A stretch of DNA of 64,000 nt from Symbiodinium natans (GCA_905221605.1 CAJNDS010002345.1:279694-343693); one strand, 5' to 3'; shown: positions 36,001 to 47,700, numbered from the stretch's first letter. A program made the numbers and translations. The notes: generated by a model from the sequence alone, not told the origin.

Positions 36001-39000
36001 TCCTCCTCAAGGCACGGTCTGTTGCGCGCGAGCTCCTCAACACTCCACAAAGACAGGTCGCGGTCTTCCAGGTTACAAGAGCTGGACACTTGCCAGTCCA
36101 GCGCCAAGCCATCCTTGCCTTCATTTCCGCTGTCTGAGGCTTGTAGCGCCTTGTAGCCAGCCAGGTTGAAGCCAGTGGCAACATGAAAAGCCTCTAAGGC
36201 CGCCTGAGCTGCTTTGGCAGCCTCGTTGCCCTTGGGATCTCCATCATGAGATCTTCCATGAGATCTCGCGTGGATTCGCAGCAGCTTCTGGCTACTCAGC
36301 GGGAATAGCGACAAGGCAACGGTCATGGCCACGCCACCTGCTGTTACTCTCACCTCGACTCGATTGCTGAACACTTGGGGCGGGCCGGGTTTGACGGTCA
36401 GCTCACCCTTCGGTTCGTCTTCGGCCTCCTTATGCTCCATACTCAGACTCATTTGCTTGTAGAGCATCGCCGCCAAGTCGGGAAACAGATTCGGGGACAC
36501 GAAGCCATCCAGGTTCACGTAGATGACCTCGTCTGCCTGGCTAACCGGCGCTTCTGGAAGCTGAGCCCGGGGGAGGCATGAAGGTATACTGAAGAGGTGC
36601 TTCTCCGCGCCTTGGTTCATAAGCCCTCGCCTCAGAAGAAACTCGTGCAACAGCTCCTGCTGGGGTGGGTCGAAATCCGTGCGCCAGAGAATCTCCAGGA
36701 ATTCTTGGGTGGCTACGCCGCTCGTCCTGAACCGGAGCACGTCTCCATGCTTTGCCTTCTGAACTCGCTCGTCGATCTCCTGAATGTAGCCATCTGAATG
36801 GTGCCACTGCCCATCGTGCCGGAAGCGAACCAACATCAGGCTTGTCAGAGCAAGCGCTACCTTCCGAGGAGCCAGCATGACCTCTTTCTTCAAACCTGGT
36901 TCCTTGAACCAGATGAGTGTGCCCAGCGCATTCAGGTGTTCCAGGAGGAGCTCGACTTCGCCTGTGGCATCACAGCATCACAGCACTATTTTTCACTAAC
37001 TTAGCGATCGTCGCTCAATACTACTGCTGCTTCACCACAGTGGAATTGAGACACTCGACCCACATTTTGGCAACAGAATCAGGCCTAAAATTCAACTTGG
37101 TGGACGCACGGCTAAAGTAGAAACGAACGGGCACAAACAACCAGTCACTACATCTTGTACTCAGAAATGCAGCAACGACAAAGATAATTTTTTGCAATGC
37201 GTATATACTCACACGCACAGACACAGACATGGACACAGACACATACACAAACACAGACACAGACACAGGCACACACACACACACACACACATGCACGGAC
37301 ATGTTTCACAGATGTGCCCATACACATGTTCACCAAAATGCTTCAACATGCACGGCTACGTGTATGTGGAATTGCGCGCTCAGGACGTCTCACCACATGT
37401 CAATATATGTATATATACATATACATACATGTAAATGAGTTTTAAAAATGTGTCGCTCTGCTTTAAAACGCACGCGTTTTGGCATCGTCGTCAAGCAGCC
37501 CACATCTTCAAGCCCATTTTCTGAAGACAAAATAAACTGAAACATATCCTTTTTGGATGAGGGGGAAGGTTGGAGGCGACGGCCTCAGCAGCTGGGACAA
37601 GAGATGTTGTGGCAAGAATGCAACAAAATGAGGTTAACAAAATTAGGTGTTTCTTTGCTGGTTGTGCCCATTCGTTTCAATAGCTTTGCGCAAGAGATGA
37701 AATTAGTGGCAACAGCACAAACAAGATCGGAGGGAGTTGTTTGGAGAACAAAAGTCCTCCAAGCAACTCCGTTTCACGTGTCACAGGGTGGAAACCCAAC
37801 AACCTTACCTTTGAAAATCCTGTCCCTTGAAATGTTTTTATTTCTAGCCGGCGACACGGAGTTGCTTGGATAACAAACTCCAAACTCTTGAAAAAACACT
37901 TTTTTCGGCTTCCGCTCAAGCAACCCATATTCTGAAGGTCCTCTGCAAAACGCATAATTACAACGAAAGAACGTCCCCTCCAACCGCGTGCCTTGATCGA
38001 GGCCCTTCGGCTGCATGCCCTGCAGGAGCTCCTTCACATCCGCCAGCTTGATGAAGTCGTAGGACAGAGTGACGCGGATGTCCTCACAGGTCCTGCACGT
38101 CGCCCTAAGATCGGCACCGGGAGGTGCTCTCAAGTCTTGGCCGTCCAATCCCTTCACCTCCAAGAAGCTCTTCGTCTTGGCCACCACTGCCGGCCCCGAG
38201 CATGTGGGACAGAGGGGTGGATTCTCAGAGGACTGCTCAGTCTGCATCTTCTCCAGGCACTGCAGGAGCTTCCTCTGGGAGGCTGTGCCCGAGAAGCCTT
38301 CCCCCAGCTTGTTCAGCAGCTCATAGCCTCGCAGCCAAGCTACGGGGTAGCAGTCTGAGTTCATCCCGCAATGAGGCTTGACTGCCTTGCCCTTGGCGCT
38401 GGATCGCGGGAGGAACGACTCGCTGGCTGCGGCCGTCACCGCTTCTCGGAGCTTGTCTATGCCTTTGCAACCAAGATGGCCAAGGCGGGGCTGGGCCACG
38501 CGTGGTGGTGCAGCTGGGGGGGGCGGGGGAGGAGGGGTGGAGGGGGGATGGGGGGCTGGGGCTCGGGAGGGTGGTGGGGGCCCGGGCGGAGGGGGTGGCT
38601 TGGCTTTGTTCTCCACAGGAAAAAGCCATTCGCAGCAGCATGCCTCTTCATTGCAGACTCCAGGGCCCTCCTGCATGAGCTCCCGCATGGCAGGGACCTG
38701 CTGGAAAAAAGCCTCCAAACGCTTCTGAAGGTACTTGTCGACACCATCTTTGCGACTGTCCCACTTTGTTCCGACCAGGAACACCGGGGGCAGGGTCTCC
38801 TTGCCTTCCTTTTCAGCTTGCTTTGCAACCTGGGCTATGGCCCACAACCAATACTTGAGGTGTGCCCATTCCTCCTCGAGATCGCCGCTGAGGTCAGTCA
38901 TGACCAGGTAGATCGCCTGCGAGGTAAAGTAAAGAAGGTTCAGCTGCGCGTACTCCCGCTGACCCGGAAAATCCCAGGCCTGCAGCCGGAGCTGCGGCCC

Positions 39001-40099
39001 AGGATTTTCCGAGTCTCCTGCGCCTCCGCCCCCTCCGTCTGCTTTGCGTCTTCTGCTCAGCTGCAGCGTGAGGTCTTGGCCCAAAGGTGCTGGGCCCACA
39101 GTCACATCCAGCGACTCTTGAGGCTCCCGAGCCGCCGCTTCCTTTTCCTTCACCTCTGCCTCATGCTGCTGCTTGATCTTCCGCTCCTCCTCTGCCTCCT
39201 TCCATCCCTCCTTCCATCCCTCTTCCATCTTCTCCTGCTCCTTCTGCCTCTCCGCGCTATCATCTTTCTTCTCCTTCGCTTGCTGATGCGCGAGCCGCAA
39301 CCTCTGCAACTTCTGCGACCTCTCCTCCTCCTGCCGGCTGCGCCACTCCGCAGCTCTCTCCTCTGCTTGGGTCCTGAGACCGGCCGCGGCCTGTCCCTTC
39401 GAGCACGGAGCTTTCTGCCATCTGCCACGTGCACGAGTCGGAAGAGTCTGCGGCAACGTCCTTCTGCACCTCGCGCGTCCAAACCTCCACGCCGGCTGTG
39501 GACGCCTCTTCATCGGGCAGCACCTCCTCGCCCTTCAGCCGCCTTGCGCAGGGAATCACTTTTGTCACACAGCACAGCAGGCACAGCCTACACACGCGGC
39601 TCACACAACAGCGGGCTGCTTGTTCACAACCGCGCACGCGCCTGAGCGTCGTCGTCTTGCCTGCACGCCCCCTGCCCACAAGGCAGAGCCGGACCACTGG
39701 TAGGGGCTCCAGGCCTGCCTCCTGCCACCTGCACAAAGACAAAAACGCTATAGGGTTCGGGGATTTTGCAGCAGCTCATTTCAACGCTTCGATGCAAATC
39801 TCTGCCCTAAACCCGAGCGGCCCCGACTTCAAGGAGCCGGAGTTGTCCCAAGGCGCTCTTCTGCTGCCAGAAAAAGCTTTCTTGGGAGAAGGCTATTTGT
39901 TTGCATGAAATGGCAAAAGACATGAATCGCGAGGCCGGGCTTCCGCAGTGACAAGAAACGCAAGCAGGGTGCTACCTCCCCAGGCACGTAACAGCCAGCC
40001 ACTGAGCACAACAGAAATCTCCCACGGCCTCTGGAAGAGGTCTTCCAAAAGCTGCTGCCAGGGCACCTTGTGCTCATAAGCCAAGATGCCAAAGAAACA
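33010..40099 (-). CDS. Roc-COR GTPase fused to a permuted EEP nuclease domain
   Basis: Exons chained by eye, all junctions in phase: 40099-39976, 39714-39642, 39542-39461, 39360-37992, 36961-35343, 35143-34976, 34890-34240, 34060-33986, 33845-33784, then from 33683. Later pieces end near 33,533, at about 33,465-33,395, 33,311-33,230 and 33,141-33,010, with unresolved boundaries. Donors are GT, GC and GA. Domain order: P-loop LCLVGRGRAGKTT; switch-I Thr in EEASTAGVEV; a charged coiled-coil insert; DFPGQ; GTKWD; a Pro-rich stretch; a CxxC...CxxC pair; COR (LGTLIWFKEPGL, then FLLRRGLMNQG); an uncharacterised region; a coiled coil; EEP. The GTPase should bind GTP and dimerise through COR. EEP proteins are Mg-dependent nucleases or phosphatases, and the WNVLN...QGL...LQE spacing is CCR4-like. 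The 5' end is unresolved; kelch exons lie upstream on the same strand. Confidence 0.8.
34240..34890 (-). CDS. Exon: coiled coil, SDH motif, then WN and LQE motifs of EEP
   Basis: One uninterrupted frame of 217 codons. An acidic helix (LEKNQDEEAEAAKEACLCLE) comes first, then ADLLVINALGAF and FPSDHPPIGAT (34,594-34,620), LHVASWNVLNKAYVNHI (34,510-34,552), a QGLNES loop, RERMIVGMVKGM, and HLLCLQECS (34,338-34,368). In canonical EEP proteins SDH is the last motif and WN the first; here SDH is about 20 residues before WN in the same exon, so an intron or assembly artefact cannot explain the order. The end at the CCAG/GAGG donor is inferred from phase. Confidence 0.8.
34976..35143 (-). CDS. Exon: coiled-coil linker
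   Basis: A 56-codon exon between a TTTTTTTCGCACAG acceptor and a GTACTT donor, phase 0 on both sides. It encodes heptad-rich NVAMLELLKPMLQGAAAEL and LAAHAETLIKMLKCETQ. It links the COR exon to the EEP exon. Confidence 0.7.
35343..36961 (-). CDS. Exon: COR domain plus uncharacterised region
   Basis: After a CCACAG acceptor the frame reads EVELLLEHLNALGTLIWFK, the start of the COR fold (helix, LG turn, F.EPGLKKEVMLAP). The FLLRRGLMNQG and FSIPSCLP elements and a sheet region with VFSNRVEVRVTAGGVAM complete it by about 36,240. The remaining ~290 residues include a CxxxxC...CxxC cluster (CLEEECGQDLLAQRCTTC) and RTAKIDIFAKTDMF. They match no domain I know. The exon ends TAC before GTGGGC. Confidence 0.8.
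37195..37440. repeat. CA-rich microsatellite in the Roc-COR intron
   Basis: ACACAGACAC-type units with a pure CA run at 37,270-37,291, grading into ATACATAC near 37,405-37,432. It lies inside the 1,030-bp intron between the Roc and COR exons. Confidence 0.85.
37992..39360 (-). CDS. Exon: Roc G3-G5 with coiled-coil insert and Cys pairs
   Basis: The exon opens with a highly charged stretch (EEERSQKLQRLRLAHQQAKE and onward, about 75 residues), predicted as coiled coil. The G3 motif DFPGQ (about 38,960-38,975) is followed by LLYFTSQAIYLVMTDLS. G4 is GTKWD (about 38,758-38,776). A proline run (38,510-38,600) sits between WLFPVENK and GIDKLREAV; in other Roc domains these two elements are nearly adjacent. 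A CPTC...CRTC pair (about 38,080-38,210) could bind zinc. The exon ends GATCAAG before a GC donor, giving phase 1. Confidence 0.8.
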
Positions 40100-41719
40100 C
40101 TGCGGCAAAAATAACATCTATGCCGGCGCCTATTCTTGTCCACCAGGGCAGGCGCCGAAACTCCCCCCCCCCCCCCCCCCCGCGCTCCCAGCCTCGGGAT
40201 AATGAGGGAAATAACAGCCACATGGGTTTCATTACAACCAGAACAGACTTTTTGCAACTGCAAAAGCACCTGGAGGCCTGAAGGCAGAATTTGCAACCAG
40301 AAAACAGGAGAGTTTGCGGCCAAGCATCCAAAAAACGGTGAAATTACAACCAGCTTACTTGAGACTTGAGGATTTGGGATTAGGAATTTAGACTTGAGGG
40401 GTTTGAGGTTGCGTACGAAGAGTAGAGGCTTTGGATTTAGCTTTAGCTGTTGTCTTGAAGCTTTTATACTGTTTGCAGAGCACCAAGCTGCGCCTACAGC
40501 AGTCTGGTCTGGCGGGGTGCTTCGAACCCACCCAAAAGCCCTGCACCCCAAGCCCTGTCCTATAAGTAAAGAGAAAGACAGCAACCAAGACCAACAAGCA
40601 CACAGAGGATCCAAAATGCAGCCCCATGTGGACACCAAACCCTGCTCCCGCCGCAGAGAGTATGAAAGCGCGTGCTGCCGCCCAGTATAGTGTGCAGAGC
40701 TCTGCAGTGCCGCAAGGTTTGTTTGGATACTACACAAACCACCTTGCCAGGATTGCCTGCACGTCATCACCGCCAACTAACAAGACTTGGCAGCGCTTCT
40801 GCAACCTGACCGTGCACCTCATGAAGATTTCCTTGAGAGCACACCCAAGGTCTTGCCTGAGATCAACAACACAATGGATCATGAGGACCTGTTGGAAACT
40901 CTCCCGGAGGAAGTTCATCTCGAGACACCTACGCGTCTACGGGCACCATCAGAACCTGGAGGTAGGAACCGTGCTGCTTTGGATCCTTTGCCTCTCATGG
41001 GTGGTGCCAGAGTGCAGAGCGAGCCATGCACATATACATGCAGGGCTGTGGAGGCAGACGGCGCGAAGCATTGGCAAGCAAGAGTTCAACTCCTTCACAT
41101 CCGCTTGTATCTAATGTGTTGCGCAGATGGGGGGGTTCCCGAGATTGCCATGGAATCATACGGACCGCCGCGGATGATCGAAGAAGGAGAAAGGCCCGGA
41201 GCTTGCCCCGGCAATTTCTCAATTTCTCACGCGTCAGGCATAAACGCTTCTGCGCACTGCGTTTGTGGGTCTGGCACACTTCTTTGTCGCAGCTGCGCCG
41301 TCGCCGCCCTCCAAGCACACGAAAATTGGGCTGTTGTGCAGAGGTGCCCCACGCAATCGTGCAGGTGTCTGAGTGAGGACCACCCCTGAAAGCCAGGATT
41401 GTTTCTTTTGTTGTTGGTTTTTTTCTGTTATAAGTTTTGCTTTGGAAATCTTGTGGTTTAGGGTGCTTGGGGCTTTGCAGGGTTTCGCCCTCGGGCGTAT
41501 GGCTTTGGGATTGTAGGGTTCTTAGGGCTCATAAGGATTTAGGTTTTGTCTAGGGTTTATTTTCTTACAGCTGAGGGCCTTGGTTTTTTGTGAGGCATTA
41601 TTAGGGTTGTCAGGGTTTATGTAGGTCTCAAATTGTCTCAAGCTTCTAGGTTCAGGTTGGTTTTTGGGGCTTCGTAGATTCGTAGATTCCTTCTTTCCTC
41701 TCCCGTCTCGAGTCCCTCT
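40100..41719. other. Region between Roc-COR and kelch exons, gene content unclear
   Basis: On the minus strand I found no exon that joins the kelch series to the Roc series. On the plus strand, 40,787-41,389 is open for 200 codons (LESTPKVLPEINNTMDHEDL, then CVCGSGTLLCRSCAVAAL), with a GTAGGA donor-like site near 40,960. It may include exons of a convergent gene. A C-run lies at 40,165-40,181. Confidence 0.35.
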
Positions 41720-44700
41720 CCGGCCTCGAAGAGGTCCAAGGCCCAGAGGTCGTCCAGCTCTTCCCGACCTCGCTCTTCGGGCTTTGGTCTGTGGGGGGCC
41801 ACCGCGCTGCAGTAAAAGGAAAGGCTCTCCGAGGCCGCCGCCTTCGCCTTGCCCACCGAAGAGGAGCCAGGACCCGGAGGCGGAGTCGAAGGCCGCGGCG
41901 TGCGAGGACCGCGCTGCGGGGCTCGCTGCAACAGGCGGGAGCAGCTCCCAGCGCCGGGCCTCGCGCAAAAAAACTCGCATTTCGACTGCAGGGGACCGTG
42001 GGAGGAGGGCAGCTGCCGCAAGTGCAAGCGAGCTTGGGATTCCTGTCCGAGTCCAAGGCGAGGAAAAACTGTTGCTGGAGCAGTGGCCGGCTGCTTCTCT
42101 GCCGATTTGTTTTGCCTTCTTTTGAGGCCCCTCACCTCTCCCCTATTCACAGTGCAACTTGATGGCCGATTCTTTCAGCACGTGGGTCCATGCGTCCTTT
42201 GTATGAGCGAGTCTCCACCCAACCCAAGCCCCAAGGAGATGACAAAGGCCACTGCGCTCGGTTCACCTGCATGCCGCTTCCCTCATCCTCTGCTTGATGT
42301 GTTTTCTTCATGCCTGAGGTGCGTTGCCCGGATCCGGCGATTGTTGATTTTTTCTTCTTTCTCTCTGTGCGAATACTTACTTTCTTGACGCGAGACGAAC
42401 TCCAGAAATTTCATTCTTGGCTCAGTTTGGAAGCTCCCCTTGATGGTTTGTAGAAACTACTTTGGTTCCCTGGCCACTGGCTCTGTCCGTACGTGTTGTT
42501 TCTGCTAGGAAATGAAGCCTCCCCACCTGCAACAGCAAAGTGCGCTCTCGGCCACTTGGCTTCGGTCCTTTGCTACTCTCCTTGCTTCTCATCTGCTTTG
42601 TGCTGCTTTCGCCTAGTGCATGCTAGCTGAGAGGGGCTCCCCGGACTTCGTTGTCCAGCACTGTGCGCCCTCCTTTTCAAGATTGCTTTCTTCTTCGGAA
42701 TTCTTTTTGGTTGTTCTGTTTCGACCGTTCTTAGTTTTCTGTGTTGTGTTTCGGGTGCTTGTTTTCCTAACTCATTCGGGTTTCGTTTTGGGTGTTTATC
42801 TTTAGCAAACAGGGTTTTCATTTTCTAGGACCGAAGGCCCAAACTTTCAGGATATCTCTGCCTAGGGTCAAAATGTTATCTCTCTGTATGTTTGTTTTTT
42901 CTACTCCTTAGGGCTTTCTTTTTGTTTTTTTGTTCGCTTCTCCCTAGGGCTTGTTTTTGGTAGGACGAGCTGTGGAGTGCCCTGCGTTTTGTTGGCATGC
43001 GTTGGGTGTGCTCAAGTTCGAAAGTGCAAAAAAAACCTAGGTTTCAGACTCATTCCTGTTTTGGGAACCAGGAAGACAGAGCACAGATTCCTCGAAGGGC
43101 GGGCGCTTTTTAGTGAATTTGTGTGCTTCGCCTAGGCGGCCTTGTTTGAAAAGGCACGAAAACCCAAAAGTTGTGTATACTATGTTATGTTTTGGGTTTA
43201 TATTTAAGGGTACTTGTTGCGGCTGGCATGTGTCGGGCCCCGAACTTCAAACTGCTTTGGGGATGCTTGGGCTTTAAGGTTTAGGCAAGAGAGGCTTTGG
43301 GAAGGTTTGGGCTTGGACTGCTTTGGGGATGCTGGGGCTTGAAGGTTTAGGCAAGAGAGGGTTGCCGAACGTTTGGGCTTGGACTGTTTTGGAGATGCTT
43401 GGGCTTCAAGGTTGAGGCAAGAAAGGATTTTGGCATACTTGGGGCCGATTTTTATTTATTATTATTTTTTTTTGGGGGGGGATATGGTTCGGCCTGTCGT
43501 TATGTACCCTCACCCACCCACCCCAGCAAGCGCCATGGATATTCCCAACATGACTCTTCCCAACCCCCCACCCCTCCCCCCCCCCCCCCCCAAAAAAAAA
43601 AAAAAAAACAGGAAACGCAGGGCGCACGAGAGTGCGTCCTACCTTGTTTTGGTTAAGAATGTTATGTATTCCTATGTTTCTTCACACTTCTTGAGATGTC
43701 TTGTTGTTTGCTAAGAACGTTAGACATGTTGCTTTGTCTTCTCATTCCTTAGGGCTTCTTCCTAGTTTTTGTGTAATTTGTTTCGTCTTCCAAGCTTCTC
43801 AGGGTTTTTTTGGGTTATTCTGTTTAGAATGATTAGTTTTCCTTATGTTGTTTGTCCTAACTCCTTAGGGCTCGGCTTGAGGCCTTTCAGGCTTTAGGGT
43901 TCAGGGTTTAGGTTTTACGGTTTCGGGTTTAGGGTTTAGGGATTTAGCATGTAAACTCAACTACACTCTTCCGTTTTCAAGGCTATTCTTTGCAGGTTTG
44001 GGATTCTCTTGCTAAATGTTGAAGTTGAGATTCTCTTCAAAGATTTAAGACTTCTCTTGTTTGAGGCGGTGCTTTTGAAGGTTTCCGAACCGCATGAAAT
44101 TAGGGCGGGGCCCTGTGCATTTTGCGGCAGCTGGAAAATGCATGGAGGGCTTCCGGAAGGACAACTGCCTTACCCCTCACACCACATGACGCCGGGGGAG
44201 GGCCCTGTGCATTTTGCAGCGGCCGGAAAATGCATGGCGGAAGGTCCCCTGCATATAACAAAGAAAAAACAAATGCGTTTTGCGGCGGCCGAAAGATGCA
44301 TGGCGGATCATCCGGGGAGGGCATGTGCCTTTGGACTGGATGCGCACTGGACGCTTAACATGATGTTTACTCGACGCTTGACTTGATGCTTACTCGACCC
44401 TGCCCCCTCATGAAGTCTACCCGGCCTGCCTTCCTTCGAATGTCCATCCTTACTCTCCCCATGGGCTACTTTCTGCTACTACTACGAGTACCTGAGTACC
44501 AGTTAGTAGCAAGCTGCCACATTCATACTGCTTCGTGAAACGCACATTCACGCACGAAACGCAACGCAGCGCAGATCGGCTCAATGCACATGATGGTCCA
44601 TGATGCTCCCAAAAACGCAGTCGGTCAAAACTCTTTCACAAAACCCATGAAGTATGCTAAGGAATGAATCTGGAACGCAGGCCGGAGTTCAAACGATTAA

Positions 44701-47700
44701 GATGCGCCGGTTGGCATATGTTGACGTGCCTTCAAGGCGCCTTCCACATCCCCATGCACACGGCCCACACGGCCCACAGGGCGCCGAATGAGTTGCTGCG
44801 AGTTCTAGGTCCATGAGCCCCGTTGCCAAACACAAGCCCAACAAACAACTTATAAGCACACCGCCTCATTGCAGTTCTCCCATGCTCCCTCTCTCCTTCT
44901 GCCTCGAGATCGAACATCCAGAGGTCGCCCAAGCGGCCACCTGCACCTCAGCATCGCGCACAGCATGGGGCTTCGGCAAACTCCACATTGCTGCGGGGGA
45001 AGTCTCTCTCCTTTTGCATGGCGCCGCCCCGGGCCGGGGCCCCGGACGACCGCCGAAGACCAGCAGCTGCCCGGCGGCGCAGGCGGAGGTGTGGAGATAC
45101 CGCGCCGGGGGCCCCTCTGCGGCCTGGATCTCCTCCCAGCGCTTTGCCTTCGGGGCTCGGAAGAGGGGACTTTGTGACACCGTGGGAAAGAGACCTTGTT
45201 GGCACGGCTTCGGGCGCCTCCAAGTCCAAGGACCAGAGGTCGCTGAAGAAGTTGTCGCCATCCTCGGTTCCTCGACCGCTCCATTCCACTCCGCTCGGGA
45301 TTTGCGGGGAAACCCGGGGGCGCACACTCTGAACTCTGAACCCGAAATTTTATCCCTGCTCCTTTTCCCCCCCTCCCCCCGCAAAAAAAAGCATTAAGAA
45401 GGCTTCTTTTTTCGGGGCTTGGTTCTAGGTATCTTGGGGTGGGTTCAGGCAGCACCCCTGGCTTCATTTCAAGACAGGTTGTTTTTAAATAACAAAATTA
45501 GCAGTTGGCAGTGATCTCTACCTCCACCTCAAGGTCCTATCATCTTCCCTCATGTTATCTCATCTCTGGGACTCAGTTCCCTCTGATGGTTTCCCCAGGC
45601 TTAGATATGGATGTAAAAAAATAGCATGTATTTGATGGGCGTGATGAGCACCTTCTGCGAGGTGCATCTGACAAGTTCAACTCGATGAAGCAGTGTTGCG
45701 TTGCGATGCTCAGCCCGATGGTTGCTGCAGAGAAGCCTACTTCGTTCAGCATTTCCTCGGCTTGGATCCTGCTTTCGCTTCAGCAATCGCGCTCAAGAGC
45801 CAACATCTTGTTGAGCAGGATGATGCCCAGCCTTCTTCATCCTTGCATTCCTTGCCGAAGCCTGCCCCTTACACCCGGCCACCTGGGTTCCACTTGCCGC
45901 CCTTTATTATTGTAAAATGTGCTCGTTAAGGTGGTGTTTGTTTGATACTCAGTATCTAATAAGTGCGTTCAAGAACTAATATTATGGAAGTTTTGAAGTT
46001 GTTTTGTGTTCAGAACATCAATAGCGTCTGTGTTTGATTGTATGTTTGAAGAGTTTGCCGTGTTGATGTCTCCTAATTCCGTTTTTGTGGCATATAACAA
46101 AGAAATGTCTGTGCCACTGACTACAACATTATCTGCTGTTAATGTATTTGTATTATTCAATGTCAAAGGCATTAGTTACCCCCTCCCTTCTTGGATCCCG
46201 GGCCTCCGAAAAGCAGCATAGCGTGGGCCGCTTCCTCGTAGCTGGCCGAGTGCCCGAACCTGGCCGCTGGCCGCCGGCCCTCGGGCCGCAGCTTCGCCCA
46301 GCGCTCGGCCTCCGAGGAAAACATGCTGCGGGCACAGCTGTCAGGGTCTACCACGGAAGTGGTATGTGGATCGAGAGGGAGCTGCGTCTCTTGTCTTCCT
46401 GGATCGCTTCGAGAGGAGGAGACTGCGACTTGGAGGCTTTTTTGCCGAAAGCGAGCGGCGCACGGATGTTTGGGCATGCTCTTAGAGAAGGGCTGCCCTG
46501 GCAGCACAGGCCTAACGTTGTTCGGGCATGGGCGCTCTCAGGAACGGCACAGGGAGTGTATGTTTGAACTGGCATCCACAAATATCCCCTCCCCCTCATA
46601 TGAAAAAAGGCACATCGGTTCAGCTGGGCCGGACACCCTCAAAAACCCCCCAGCCCTCCAGTCAAACGCACCCGGAGAGGGGCCAAGGCTTATGGTTTAG
46701 ACTAGGGAATGAGGCGGGAAGGGACTGTGGCGAATGTGCTGCAAGCAGGGCGCAGCCGAAGGCAGAAGAACAGCAACAACCAGTCCTATACGATAAGCTG
46801 GTGCACTTGGGGGGGGGCATGCGAATACAGCGGGAGACGCGTGCCGGACAGGTACGGCAGTAACGAACTCGAGCTTGATGTCGGACGTTTTGAAACATTC
46901 TGAGTCCCAACCAGCGCCCTGTTGCAGATAACCCGGAGAGGGGCCAAGGCTTATGGTTTAGTACTGCAAGCAGGGCGCAGCCGAAGGCAGAAGAACAGCA
47001 ACAACCAGTCCTACAATTAGCTGGTGCGCTTTGGGGGCATGCTAATACAGCAGGGGATGAACTCGAACTTGATGTCGGACGTTTTGAAACATTCTGAGTC
47101 CTAACCGGCGCCCTGGCACAACCGATTAAGCGAAAAAAAAAAAACATAACATTCTGACTTTGTTCGACGACATGGCTCGCCCGTGCATTTTAAGTGACAA
47201 CTATTCTGGCGCGGCTCGGCCCTGGAAACCTTGGTCTGAGCCAGGTATAGTCAGCTGCCGTGCGCCACTCCTCCACCAGCTAACACGCCACAGGATACCT
47301 CAGAGATCCTGGGAGCCTCCCGTCCAGTCCAGGAAGCGCAATTTCTTCTAGCACACGCACCAGACAAAATATACCTGAGAGAGCCTGAGAGAGCCTTGCG
47401 TCCCCCTCCACGCAGTAACCCGATGGTCTGAGACATTCTGAGACTGCCTCTCTTGGTCGCTATACGGACTTCAAGCGCCGCGCGCCTGGAGCTCCAGGAT
47501 GAACACATCATCCAGAATCAGATCACCTCGGGAACTGGACTTTTTTTTCTGCCGAGACGAGGGGCGCGCCCCTTGCTTCTTTTTTTGAAAGGGACATATG
47601 ACATGCAGACCGGAGGGCTGAGGCCCACGCTTGCAAAAGCCCCGCCTCGCAAGACGCGCAGCTTATACAGTAGGCATAAATGATTAGGCGTAAAAATGAG

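Larger units (their letters stand above)
42160..44870. other. Long kelch-gene intron or intergenic gap
   Basis: T-rich plus strand with many short frames, a homopolymer cluster (43,450-43,480, 43,565-43,610), a 66-bp tandem repeat, TTTAGGG-like patches at 43,888-43,950 and three hairpin repeats. No exon recognised. It lies between two kelch blades, so much of it may be intron. Confidence 0.5.

Noticed and set aside
37192-37445. His/Thr- and Cys/Val-rich frames over the CA repeat
   Set aside because: They lie in an intron microsatellite and are open only through the repeat.
38371-39645. A 424-codon plus-strand frame opposite the Roc exon
   Set aside because: It lies antisense to an exon with clear Roc motifs, its composition (Leu/Arg/Ser-rich) is that of a shadow frame, and no domain is visible.
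43365-43714. Proline-rich 113-codon plus-strand frame
   Set aside because: It runs through homopolymer C and A tracts, with no support outside them.
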